Shown here piece after piece: positions 17,496 through 29,988 of a stretch of 64,000 bases of DNA (positions are counted from its first letter, which is position 1; each line of letters starts with the position of its first letter). The notes under the pieces are model-generated. The model saw nothing but the letters and a program-made list of their open reading frames with translations, did not search any database and was not told where the DNA came from. This DNA comes from Leucobacter chromiireducens subsp. chromiireducens (GTDB lineage: Bacteria; Actinomycetota; Actinomycetes; Actinomycetales; Microbacteriaceae): NCBI RefSeq assembly GCF_016758255.1, contig NZ_QYAD01000004.1:1-64000 (forward strand), in the 5' to 3' direction. Both the position numbers and the translations under genes were made by a program.

Positions 17496-18484
17496 CTAAG
17501 TGTGATGCCCAGGGACGTCGTTGAGTCTGTCGAAGGGTGCGCCACCAATTGCAGAGTGGTGTCGATGGTGGTTGTAGAAATGGAGCCAGCCGGGCAGCGC
17601 CAGGCGTCGTTCGGCTTCTGAACCGTAAAACTTGGCATAGGCCCAGCCGTCCCCGAGCGTGCGGTGGAATCGCTCGATCTTCCCGTTCGTTTGCGGACGG
17701 TAGGGGCGTGTCCGCTTGTGTCGGATGCCGACCCGAGCGCAGAAGTCCCTCCATACGTGGGATCTATATGCCGACCGTTGTCGGATAGGACTCGCTCGAC
17801 GGTCACGCCTCGTTCGGCGAACCAGGCCACGGCGCGTTCGAGAACTCCCACCGCTGTGCTCACCTGCTCATCCGACCAGATTTCTGCGTATGCGACGCGG
17901 GAGTGGTCGTCGATGACTGTGTGAACGAACGCCGTCCCGGTGCGCGGCTTGTGATCTTTTCCTCGTGGTAATCCCGGAGTCGCGAGCTTGTTCCGTGCGC
18001 CTTGCTGCCGACCTACGTAACGATGTCCACCGCCGTCGGGGATGTTGCCGAACTTCGTGACATCGACATGAATCAACAATCCCGGATAAGGATGCTCATA
18101 TCGCCGCAATGGCTCGCCAGTGACACGATCGATATGCGAGAGGCGGTTCACGCGGCAACGGACGAGGACCGCGTGAACAGTCGACGTCGAGAGACCAAGT
18201 CGCGCAGCGATCGGGGCTGGCCCCAGTCGAAGCCGCCAGCGCAGGTTGATGATCTTCTTCTTGACATGCTCGGGCGTCCTGCCTGGGATCCGGTGCGGCT
18301 TGCTGGAGCGATCCTGCATCCCAAACTCACCCTCTTCCCGGTAGCGACCGGCCCATTTCCGGGCAGTGATCGGGGAGATCATGAACATTTTTGCGGCGAT
18401 CGTGGCCGGATAGCCGTCTTCGACAATCAGCCGGGCTAACCGGAGACGGGCACGAGGAGTGAGAAGAGCGTTCGGATGGGTCAT
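17496..18484 (-). pseudogene. IS481-family transposase, single frameshift
   Basis: The reading frame begins with an IS481-type N-terminus: a helix-turn-helix domain, then the DDE core with IHVDVTKFG, TVIDDHSRVAYAE and ERVLSDNG. At about 17773-17776 the frame breaks. The third frame then continues without a gap through the expected AYRSHVWRDFC, RPYRPQTNGKIERFH (the catalytic Glu) and WLHFYNHHRHHSAIGG to a stop at 17496. One missing base explains it, so the enzyme is probably inactive unless programmed frameshifting occurs. TGTGATGCCC directly after the stop looks like one IS end; no matching end is visible beyond the start codon, which overlaps the exporter stop. Confidence 0.85.
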
Positions 18485-19659
18485 CAATTGGCCTCCGCCG
18501 CGGTCTTCGTAAGCGCGCGCCCTGCGAGAAGCATGATGACGAGAGCGATCGCTGTCAGCACAGAAGCGACCCAAACCGGCGCGAGCAGCCCCAGCCCGGT
18601 CGCGAGCCCGAACGCACCAAGCGCGGGCCCCGCGGCAGCTCCGATATTCAATGCTGCGGTTGCGTACGAACCGCCCATCGTTGGCGCACCCGATGCTGCA
18701 TACAGCACACGCGTGATCAGAGTGCTGCCGACGCCGAACGACAGGAAGCCCTGAATGAGGACGAGGACGATAAGCGCAACGGGATGGGATGCGACCACTG
18801 CCAACACGATCCAGCCTGTCAGCAATAGCGGTCCGCCGGCTGCGAGCACGAGGCCAGGTCGTTGATCTGATAGTCGTCCTGCGATCGTGACGCCAAGGAA
18901 CGATCCGATGCCGAACATCACCAGCGCGACGGACACCCACGCTTCGGCCAAGCCCGCGGTCTCGGTCACGATGGGTGCCAGGAACGTGAATGCCGCAAAG
19001 GTCCCTCCGTTGATCAGCGCTCCGAGTGCCATGGCCAGGATGAGCCGTGGCGTCGCCAACTGGCTGAGCTCGACACGGAGCCTTGGTGAGGTCGCGCTAG
19101 TCGCGCTCCGACCAACATTGTTCGTGACGCCACGAATGACTCCAACTGCCGCGGGAATACAGAGGATGGCGATCGCCCAGAACGTCGTTCGCCAGCCCAG
19201 CGCTGTGCCGAGCAGTGCCCCGGCGGGGACGCCCACGACGGTTGCGATCGTCGTGCCGGAGAGCAGGATCGACAGTGCACGCCCCTTCTGGTTCGCTGGC
19301 ACGAGGGTTGTGGCCGTGCTCAGTGCTACGGCGAGGAATCCCGCGTTTGCGAGAGCGCTGAGCACCCGGGTGATGAGCAGGAGAGAGAACACTGGTGTCA
19401 TCGCTCCGATGACGTGGCTTCCCGCGAACACGAGAAGGCAGACGATCAATGTGAGCCGCGGTGGCCAACGGCGAGCGAATGCCGCCATCACTGGCGCGCC
19501 GACGACCATACCGACCGCGAATGCGGAGGTCAGCAGGCCCGCAGTGCCGACCGAGACGTCAAGTTCGGTCGCGATCGCGGGGAGCAATCCCGCGAGCATG
19601 AATTCTGAAGTGCCCATGACGAAGACCGCCAGGGCAAGCATGTAGAGAGCAAAAGGCAT
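18484..19659 (-). CDS. Cmx/CmrA-like chloramphenicol exporter (MFS)
   Basis: A 391-residue, 12-helix MFS protein. The N-terminal block (MGTSEFMLAGLLPAIATELDVS, then AGLLTSAFAVGMVVGAPVMA) and the motif ALANAGFLAVAL closely resemble the actinobacterial chloramphenicol exporters Cmx, Cml and CmrA. The ATG at 19659 has GGAG 6 bases upstream. Its stop overlaps the start codon of the IS481-type transposase, an association reminiscent of the corynebacterial Tn5564 (cmx with an IS481-type transposase). Substrate specificity is inferred. Confidence 0.8.
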   Translation of the reverse strand: MPFALYMLALAVFVMGTSEFMLAGLLPAIATELDVSVGTAGLLTSAFAVGMVVGAPVMAAFARRWPPRLTLIVCLLVFAGSHVIGAMTPVFSLLLITRVLSALANAGFLAVALSTATTLVPANQKGRALSILLSGTTIATVVGVPAGALLGTALGWRTTFWAIAILCIPAAVGVIRGVTNNVGRSATSATSPRLRVELSQLATPRLILAMALGALINGGTFAAFTFLAPIVTETAGLAEAWVSVALVMFGIGSFLGVTIAGRLSDQRPGLVLAAGGPLLLTGWIVLAVVASHPVALIVLVLIQGFLSFGVGSTLITRVLYAASGAPTMGGSYATAALNIGAAAGPALGAFGLATGLGLLAPVWVASVLTAIALVIMLLAGRALTKTAAEAN

Positions 19660-19936
19660 CGAGTACTCCGAGGTGTGAGATCAAGAGATGGTTCTTCTTG
19701 TCACCACGGCCAGCGCCCCGGGTACGCCAGACATACGCCCACACAGATCGTGGGCGTCGTAACTAGTGGTTCAAGGGGCTGGCGGTGTGACCGACAACCC
19801 CTGACCTGTCTGATTCGGGACTCGACATGCCCTAAACTCTACATGCCTTCAATGGCGAGCGGTCTGGATAGATACTTCTTGAATCGGCACGATGTCATGG
19901 CGCGCGGGGGCAGAACAACGTCCCTGGACATCACAG
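19660..19936 (-). promoter_or_regulatory. Upstream region of the Cmx-like exporter
   Basis: The region between the exporter start and the methyltransferase stop holds no gene I can support. A tiny minus-strand frame encoding MVTRRTIS with a TGA stop lies about 25 bases before the exporter and could be a chloramphenicol-type leader, but I see no clear attenuator hairpin with it. Confidence 0.3.
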
Positions 19937-21091
19937 CTAGGTCCCTCTGGGGCCAATGAAACGGTAGGGAGGCGGGGGTTCGACGTTCCAGTTCATAGCG
20001 GTACGGCTAACACGGAGGGCAACAATAGCCTGCTCGGGGAGAACGCCGTTGCCGAGAGCGGCAAGCTGCTGGCTCGCGGTGAGCCCAAAACGGGCATGAG
20101 TAACCCACCCAGCTTGTAATCCCATGAGCCATTCAACGAACTCTGGTGCAGGTCGGGGGCCAGCCGTATCGCTCAGAATCGCTGGTGCCGGTGCCCGACG
20201 GCCGGTGCGTTGCTCCCACAGGGTCACTGCCTCGGCGTACCGTCCCCATCGTTGAAGAGCTGCCCTATCAGGTTCCACAGGCTCTCGAGCTCGTCGGCTC
20301 GCGGGTATCCGTCCGGTCCGTGGAGGGCGAGGTCGATGATCTGATGGCTGAGCGCTATGGTCCCGCGTCTCGCCTTGACCTGCTGCAAACTCTCTCCGCC
20401 ACGGGACGCGTCTGACGCGAGCGGCGTTCGAAAAAGTGCGGTGGGCGAGGATGAAGACGCGATATCGGGGGTGGGGTGCACCGATGGCGGAAGCGGGTAG
20501 ACCGATCCATTGCGCGTCATACCTGAGGTCGGCCAGATCTCCGAGAACTGCTCCTGCCGCCCGAAGAGGTCGGCGTTCGGTTTCTCCCAAATGCCAAAGG
20601 TCTGGTTCCACATCGCAAGGGGGTGCTGTATCGAGATTTGCATGCCTGGAGTTTCGTTGCTCATTGTCGTTTCCTTCGAGATTGGCACGGATCGCGCGTG
20701 CGGAGAGTAGCCCGCGGACGTTTTCGATCACTACCCACTGGGGTTGCAGCGTTTCAATCGCATCTGCCATGTGCGTCCAGAGGCCAGAGCGGGTGCCTGG
20801 TACGAGGCCGGCCATCTTCCCGACGGTAGAAACATCTTGGCAAGGGAACCCGCCACAAAGGATGTCCACCGGCGGGACGGTGTTCCAGTCGATGGTGGTG
20901 ATGTCGCCGAGATTCGGAGCATCCGGCCAGTGGTGGGAGAATACGCGGGCGATGGGTTCGTTGATCTCGGAGAACCAGATCGTCCTCGCGTGGAAGACGT
21001 CCTCGACGGCGAGATCGAGCCCGCCGTACCCAGAGAAGAGCGACCCGACGCGCATCGGCGCGTGCGGATCGTTGAGTGGTTGGTCTGCCAC
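19937..21091 (-). CDS. Orphan C5 cytosine DNA methyltransferase
   Basis: A cytosine-5 methyltransferase with motif I (GSLFSGYGGLDLA), motif IV catalytic loop (GGFPCQDVS; Cys about 84), motif VI (ENVRGLL), motif VIII (GAPHPRYRVFILA) and C-terminal motif X (LAALGNGVLPEQA). No restriction endonuclease is adjacent, so it probably protects the element from host restriction. GTG at 21091 is the better start because AGGAGG stands 7 bases upstream; the ATG at 21097 is only 1 base from it. The region between motifs VIII and X (about 213-300) is Arg/Pro-rich, and another frame of the same strand there also looks methyltransferase-like (see 20224-20688). Confidence 0.85.
   Translation of the reverse strand: MADQPLNDPHAPMRVGSLFSGYGGLDLAVEDVFHARTIWFSEINEPIARVFSHHWPDAPNLGDITTIDWNTVPPVDILCGGFPCQDVSTVGKMAGLVPGTRSGLWTHMADAIETLQPQWVVIENVRGLLSARAIRANLEGNDNEQRNSRHANLDTAPPCDVEPDLWHLGETERRPLRAAGAVLGDLADLRYDAQWIGLPASAIGAPHPRYRVFILAHRTFSNAARVRRVPWRREFAAGQGETRDHSAQPSDHRPRPPRTGRIPASRRAREPVEPDRAALQRWGRYAEAVTLWEQRTGRRAPAPAILSDTAGPRPAPEFVEWLMGLQAGWVTHARFGLTASQQLAALGNGVLPEQAIVALRVSRTAMNWNVEPPPPYRFIGPRGT
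20224..20688 (-). other. Overlapping second frame inside the methyltransferase gene
   Basis: On the same strand but in another frame, 154 codons are open. They encode stretches typical of phage and element C5-methyltransferase variable regions: W-P-T-S-G-M-T-R-N-G, then Y-P-L-P, then R-T-P-L-A-S-D-A-S-R-G-G and a helical end (RRGTIALSHQIIDLAL). The first of these lies opposite motif VIII of the main frame, so both frames look biologically meaningful. Possible starts are ATGs at 20688 or 20664. It may be a true overlapping gene or the relic of two frameshifts. Confidence 0.4.
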
Positions 21092-21303
21092 GAGCATGCC
21101 TCCTAGTAGTGAGATCCTCAGAGCTCAACTGCTGCTTAGAGATGGTCACTCACCAGGTGCACGAACCACCCCGTCTGCCGATGCTCAGCAGATCCGACCC
21201 AGGTCAAGCTGGCCGCCGCCGGCACCCAGTGCTTTCGATTTCTCGCGGTTCGCTCGAACGCGCTGTCACGCCTCTTGCAAGCGAGGTCCGCCGCTGTTCG
21301 CGA

Positions 21304-21353
21304 GTCAACTCAAAGTTGACCGTTCCGACGGTTACTGACGCTCACCTCGTCAG
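21304..21353. other. Cluster of three inverted repeats, candidate oriT/operator
   Basis: Three small palindromes stand head to tail in 50 bases: GTCAACT/AGTTGAC (21304-21320, 3-base loop), ACCGT/ACGGT (21319-21332) and CTGACG/CGTCAG (21335-21353, 7-base loop). They sit directly upstream of the MobF relaxase and divergent from the methyltransferase. That is where MobF systems keep oriT, and also where operators for a divergent promoter would be. Confidence 0.5.
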
Positions 21354-21370
21354 CAAGACGAAGGCAGTGT

Positions 21371-24300
21371 GTGATGACGGTTTCGATGCGGGTGATGTCC
21401 GCCGGCGACGGTTACAAGTACCTCCTGCGCACCGTTGCTGCGGGTGACGGTGACCGGATGCTCTCGACACCTTTGACCCGTTACTACTCAGAAAAGGGCA
21501 GTCCTCCTGGTCGGTGGCTTGGCTCCGCGGTTACCGCCCTTGGAGGTGGTGCGATCGTCGTGGGTGATCAGGTCACTGAGGCTCAGCTTCAACTCCTGAT
21601 CGGTAGGGGTGTTGACCCTGTGACAGGTGATCCGCTCGGGAGTGCGTATCGGAACTATCCGACGGTGACCGAGCGCATCCAACAACGCACCACCGCACTT
21701 GATCCCGAACTCGCGCTGACGGAGCGCGCGGAGGCGGTCGCCGCAATCGAGAGGGAAGAGACCATGAAGGGGTCGCGGAAGGCCGTTGCGGGGTTCGACT
21801 TCACGTTCTCAATTCCGAAGTCCGCGTCGGTGCTGTGGGCGGTGTCGGATGCGGGCATGCAATCGCTGATTGCGGACGCGCACCACGCAGCGGTTGCGGA
21901 GATGGTTGCGTTCATCGAACGCGAAGTTGCAGCAACCCGCGTCGGCGCGGCAGGGCGCAACGGGGCGGTTGCGCAAGCAGATGTGACGGGGGTGATCGCA
22001 ACCGCGTTCGACCATTACGATTCCCGCGCGGGCGACCCGCATCTGCACACGCATGTAGTGATCTCAAACAAGGTGCAGACCGCGCATGACGGAAAGTGGC
22101 GATCCCTCGACGGCCGCCCCCTGCACGCCGCAACGGTCGCGTTATCGGAATTGCATGAGGCTGTGTTTGCTGACCACCTCACTCGCGCCTTTGGTGTCGA
22201 GTGGGAGTCACGAGACAAGGGACACGATCGGAACCCGGCGTGGGCAATTAGTACGGTGCCGGAGGAGCTTGTGGCTGAGTTCTCCACTCGTGCGCGCCAT
22301 ATCGACTTAGAAACTGATCGCCTGATCGAGCAGTACGTCGCTACTCATGGGCGTCGGCCGACGCTGGCGGTAATCGTGCGGTTACGCGCACAGGCCACGC
22401 TCGCCACCCGACCTGAGAAGCAGGTTCGTTCGCTCGCAGATCTCACTTCTGTGTGGCGTGCACGCGCGACACACCTCCTTAGTAGAGACGCCACCACTTG
22501 GGCGCGCGCGGTTGCTGCGAATAATGCGCCGCAGTTACTACGTGCGGATGATATGCCGCTCGATGTCGTCGCGGCCCTCGGGCACAGCGTGGTCGAAGCG
22601 GTTGGAGAGAAACGATCGACATGGCGCAGATGGAATCTCACCGCCGAAGCCGCACGTCAAACCATGCAATTCAGGTTCGTCACGACCAGAGACCGCGAAG
22701 CGATCGTCGGAATGGTAGTGGACGCCGCCGAACAGTCATCCCTCCGGTTAACTCCGCCCGAGCTGGCATCGAGCCCTGCTGTGTATCGTCGGCAAGACGG
22801 CACGAGCACGTTCCGCCCGAAGTCCTCGACCGTGTACTCCTCAGAAGAGCTCCTCGCTGCGGAAGACCGACTCCTCAAACGCGCCAAGACCACCACCGCA
22901 CCAACGCTGCACGTCGAAGTCGTGGAGAAAGTCACCTCCCGGCCCGACAGTGAAGGGCGAATACTTGGCGAGGATCAGGCCACCGCGCTTGCGGCGGTCG
23001 CCGTGTCAGGCCGGGTGGTGGACGTACTGGTTGGCCCCGCAGGTGCCGGGAAGACGACGGCCATGCGTGCGCTCCGCACGGCCTGGGAGGGTGAGCATGG
23101 ACTCGACAGCGTGGTTGGGCTCGCGCCGTCGGCGGTCGCGGCGCAGGTCCTCGCCGATGACCTCGGTATCCAAACCGAGAACACCGCGAAATGGTGGGAC
23201 ATCCACCAGCGAACCAGCGCACCGTTTCGCAAAGATCAGCTGGTCATCATCGATGAAGCATCCCTCGCCGGAACCTTCTCCCTCGACCGCATCACCTCTC
23301 TTGCTCAACAGTCTGGGGCGAAGGTGCTGCTGGTGGGCGACTGGGCACAGCTCCAATCCGTCACCGCCGGTGGCGCATTCGCCCTCCTCGTTCACGACCG
23401 CGACGACGCCCCCGAGCTGGTCGACGTGCACCGCTTCGTCAACGCCTGGGAGAAGATCGCATCCCTCGACCTCCGCCACGGCCGTACCGAAGCGATCGAT
23501 GCCTACTCAGACCGCGGACGCATCCTCGGTGGCGATACTGAGACGATGATCGATGCCGCCTACACCGCCTGGCGTACCGACACCCTCGCCGGGGTCGCGT
23601 CTGTGCTGATCGCCGATTCTAATGAGTCAGTCCACGCCTTGAACCAGCGTGCCCGCGCCGACCTGATCCTCGATGGCACCGTGAACGCCCTCCGCGAAGT
23701 CGAACTCCCCAACGACTCCCGAGCAGCCGTTGGGGATTTGATCATCACCCGTCGCAATGACAGACGACTCCGCGCCGGGCGCGGATGGGTACGCAACGGA
23801 GACCGGTGGGCTGTCACCGATGTTCGTGATGACGGATCGCTCACCGTCCGCCGCGCCGGCTCCCGCGGGGTCGTAATGTTGCCTGCCGGATATGTTGCCG
23901 AACATGTTGAGCTCGGGTACGCGGTGACCGCGCACCGAGCCCAAGGCATCACCACAGACACAGCCCACCTCCTCGCTGACCCCAGCACCACGAGGGAGAA
24001 CCTGTATGTCGCGATGACTCGCGGCCGGGACATGAATCGGATGTACGTTGCCACCGACCGGCCCGACGACGCCCACGATGGCCCGCACCCCACCGACAAC
24101 CCTGATGCAACAGCACGAAGCGTGCTCTACGGAGTTCTCCAGCACGTCGGCGCGGAACTGTCAGCGCACGAGATGATCATCGCCGAACAAGAACAATGGG
24201 GATCGGTGGCGCAACTCGCAGCAGAGTACGAAACCATCGCCCAAGCCGCCCAACACGACCGTTGGGCAACCCTCATCCGCGACTCCGGTCTCACTCCAGA

Positions 24301-24922
24301 GGAAGCAGAAGACACTATCCAATCCGACACATTCGGTGCGCTCACCGCAGAGCTCCGCCGTGCGGAAGCGAACCATCACAACGTAGCCGCACTCATGCCG
24401 CGCCTCGTCGCGGCCCGAGGCTTCAGCGACGCCGACGATATTGCCTCTGTGCTCCATCACCGTCTCTCGCGCGCTGTCGCCCGGCCCGCTGGACCTGGCC
24501 GCACCCGCAAACCAGCACGCTTGATAGCCGGACTCATCCCCGAAGCGACCGGTTCGATGAGCAACGACATGCGGAAGGCCCTTACCGAACGACGAGACCT
24601 GATCCGGTACCGGGCCGATGCAATCCTCGAGCAAGCAATCGCAGAAGGGCAGAGCTGGGTCATCGCGCTCGGAGAAACACCCGTTGGCGCTAGTTCCGCG
24701 GCAACCTGGCGGGAGCACGCCCGAACGGTGGCTTCGTATCGCGACCGCTATGGCATCACTACGAAGACCCCGCTCGGCGCAGCAGCGGACAGTGACGCTC
24801 AGAAGATCGATGCCGCACGAGCCAAAGCAGCGGTATTACGACTTCAGGAACTCACAATCACGGATTCCAGTGATGGTCGGTCACGAGCGGTACAACGCGA
24901 GAGTTCCAGTCGGGCATTGTGA
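21371..24922 (+). CDS. MobF-family relaxase-helicase (TraA/TrwC-like)
   Basis: This protein should nick oriT, stay linked to the transferred strand and unwind it. The N-terminal TrwC relaxase domain (about 1-330) has the candidate catalytic pair TRYYSEKG and the metal-binding triad DPHLHTHVVI. The RecD-like helicase half has Walker A GPAGAGKTT (about 555), Walker B LVIIDEASLAG and the late motifs VTAHRAQGIT and NLYVAMTRGRD. A helical C-terminal region of about 280 residues may bind the coupling protein. Length, 1183 residues, fits actinobacterial MobF proteins. GTG at 21371 or ATG at 21374 may start it, with GAAGG upstream. Confidence 0.93.
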   Translation: MMTVSMRVMSAGDGYKYLLRTVAAGDGDRMLSTPLTRYYSEKGSPPGRWLGSAVTALGGGAIVVGDQVTEAQLQLLIGRGVDPVTGDPLGSAYRNYPTVTERIQQRTTALDPELALTERAEAVAAIEREETMKGSRKAVAGFDFTFSIPKSASVLWAVSDAGMQSLIADAHHAAVAEMVAFIEREVAATRVGAAGRNGAVAQADVTGVIATAFDHYDSRAGDPHLHTHVVISNKVQTAHDGKWRSLDGRPLHAATVALSELHEAVFADHLTRAFGVEWESRDKGHDRNPAWAISTVPEELVAEFSTRARHIDLETDRLIEQYVATHGRRPTLAVIVRLRAQATLATRPEKQVRSLADLTSVWRARATHLLSRDATTWARAVAANNAPQLLRADDMPLDVVAALGHSVVEAVGEKRSTWRRWNLTAEAARQTMQFRFVTTRDREAIVGMVVDAAEQSSLRLTPPELASSPAVYRRQDGTSTFRPKSSTVYSSEELLAAEDRLLKRAKTTTAPTLHVEVVEKVTSRPDSEGRILGEDQATALAAVAVSGRVVDVLVGPAGAGKTTAMRALRTAWEGEHGLDSVVGLAPSAVAAQVLADDLGIQTENTAKWWDIHQRTSAPFRKDQLVIIDEASLAGTFSLDRITSLAQQSGAKVLLVGDWAQLQSVTAGGAFALLVHDRDDAPELVDVHRFVNAWEKIASLDLRHGRTEAIDAYSDRGRILGGDTETMIDAAYTAWRTDTLAGVASVLIADSNESVHALNQRARADLILDGTVNALREVELPNDSRAAVGDLIITRRNDRRLRAGRGWVRNGDRWAVTDVRDDGSLTVRRAGSRGVVMLPAGYVAEHVELGYAVTAHRAQGITTDTAHLLADPSTTRENLYVAMTRGRDMNRMYVATDRPDDAHDGPHPTDNPDATARSVLYGVLQHVGAELSAHEMIIAEQEQWGSVAQLAAEYETIAQAAQHDRWATLIRDSGLTPEEAEDTIQSDTFGALTAELRRAEANHHNVAALMPRLVAARGFSDADDIASVLHHRLSRAVARPAGPGRTRKPARLIAGLIPEATGSMSNDMRKALTERRDLIRYRADAILEQAIAEGQSWVIALGETPVGASSAATWREHARTVASYRDRYGITTKTPLGAAADSDAQKIDAARAKAAVLRLQELTITDSSDGRSRAVQRESSSRAL

Positions 24923-25079
24923 ATGCTCCTCCACAGCACCTCTTCCGAATGTCGTTGGCGCGTCGTACCCTTGAAGGGAGGCGGCTTCCTCCTTGATATG
25001 ACGCTCCTAGAGCAGGCTACGGCCACTCACACACGCACCGCTTCCGTTAATCCGTCGTGCATGTGAGAGGAATCCCGTC

Positions 25080-25451
25080 ATGATCCGCCAACTCTGGACT
25101 CTCAGCGTCCACACCCGCACATTCCTGCGCCGCTACATGCCCACCAACCTCCTCCTCGACATCATCCGCACCAGACGAGGCTTGAAATGGGGCATCCCCA
25201 CTATGTTCCTCTCCGTGCCCTACCTCCTGGCCGCGGGCACGCTTACAACAGTCATCGCAGAGGGCGGCCCTGGATGGCTCAACCTCCTTGTGTTCATTTG
25301 CTTCTGGAATGCAATAAAGCTCATCATTATGGGACCAGTCAGCCTGGTCCTGCTGATTCGCGCACGCATCCGTGCAGCCTTCACAAGCTCAACTGGACAG
25401 CCAGAGTCCAACGGGTTGATCGCGCACTCGCCCAGATCATTGCCCAAATAG
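25080..25451 (+). CDS. Small membrane protein downstream of the relaxase
   Basis: A 123-residue protein with a basic N-terminus (MIRQLW...RTFLRRYMPTN), two hydrophobic segments (about 38-60 and 66-90) and a polar tail. Similar short membrane proteins often follow MobF genes in micrococcal elements, sometimes labelled as permeases without evidence. GAGAGG lies 8 bases before the ATG. Function unknown. Confidence 0.65.
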   Translation: MIRQLWTLSVHTRTFLRRYMPTNLLLDIIRTRRGLKWGIPTMFLSVPYLLAAGTLTTVIAEGGPGWLNLLVFICFWNAIKLIIMGPVSLVLLIRARIRAAFTSSTGQPESNGLIAHSPRSLPK

Positions 25452-25566
25452 CCGCCTTCGTAACTGTCGAGCCATACATTCTAATAGCGCGAAGAGCTTG
25501 GCCGATAGAGTTCTCTTAAATGGGGCACTGCTGTGAAGTCCACGCGCCCTTGCAATTTGGAGGGCG

Positions 25567-29088
<3,522 letters not shown>

Positions 29089-29193
29089 GCGCTGCGTCAA
29101 AGTATCGACTTCGGGTCAGGCAAGAGGCATCCACGAGTACGGATGACGCCTTCATCCTCGACAGTTGCCTAGCAACCTAAGGTCAGGAAGCCA

Positions 29194-29436
29194 CTACCTA
29201 CTGCTCTCAAATGGATCAATGACGCTGTGAATCCCACACTGCGCGCAGATGAAAGCAATGCGAATCCCGTTGCCAGTTGTGAAGGGATCAGGCTCGCAGT
29301 CGCTACCGCATTGAGAGCAAGTGCGGTAGGCCTCGTCGACGGAATCCTGCACGTATTCGAGGGTACTGTGTTTTGTCCTCTGCTGAGTTATTTCCACCGG
29401 ATACACCCGTTGGCAACCGAACTTCAGTTCTCCCAC
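29194..29436 (-). CDS. Small zinc-ribbon protein, possibly 5'-truncated
   Basis: The 80-residue frame ends in a clear zinc ribbon: CSQCGSDC, then ICAQCGIHSVIDPFE. The frame continues upstream of the GTG at 29436 for about 24 more codons of protein-like sequence (SGWVSTASSEAKFG) to a TAG, without a better start codon. That suggests a gene that has lost its beginning. It is opposite in strand to both flanking defence genes. Function unknown. Confidence 0.5.
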   Translation of the reverse strand: MGELKFGCQRVYPVEITQQRTKHSTLEYVQDSVDEAYRTCSQCGSDCEPDPFTTGNGIRIAFICAQCGIHSVIDPFESSR

Positions 29437-29515
29437 GAGAGATTTGGTACCAAATTTTGCCTCACTGGATGCCGTCGATACCCATCCTGAGACAGACCAG
29501 CCATAGATCGTCTAG

Positions 29516-29536
29516 GGATATTCGGTAGGAATATCC
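29516..29536. other. Inverted repeat between the defence genes
   Basis: GGATATTC (29516-29523) and GAATATCC (29529-29536) form a perfect 8-base pair of arms with a 5-base centre. It could be an operator or a terminator of the small minus-strand gene. No regulator with a matching site is visible. Confidence 0.45.
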
Positions 29537-29988
29537 ATTGCGAAGCTGCCCCCTAAACACGGAGGACCAGATAGTTCGGCACTGAAGGCTGGACTGGATA
29601 GCATCAGTTCAATGGCCACCACTAGGTTTGTGAAGCGGCTGGCCCTGCTGGGAAGGAATAAGAGATCAAATTAGGCGAAACAGGCATCAATCTACGAGTG
29701 CGACTTCACTTACTCACATCACTGTGAGACGTGCCACTGCCGCGAGAGGCATCAGCGGAAGAAAATCGACTACTTGAACAAGGGCACTGCCCTTGTTGGC
29801 GGTGACCGGCGCCTTGCGAGCACTGGTGTTTTACCAAGCTCTTCTGGAATCTTTAATGCGCCCCTTTTCAGAGGTAAGCAAGGTGAACTCAACTAGCTGA
29901 GGCACTCAATAGGATGCGGTCAGTAAGCAGATACAAAACTAGATATCGTGAGATACGACGTTTCACGGCACAGCATGGAGAAACTATC
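29537..29988 (+). other. Intergenic region before the SIR2 gene
   Basis: No convincing gene is seen. A hairpin with 9-base arms (AACAAGGGC and GCCCTTGTT, 29777-29797) stands inside a 70-odd-codon open plus-strand stretch that has clustered Cys and His residues but no start codon, probably a gene remnant. The SIR2-HerA promoter should lie in the last 100 bases. Confidence 0.4.
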
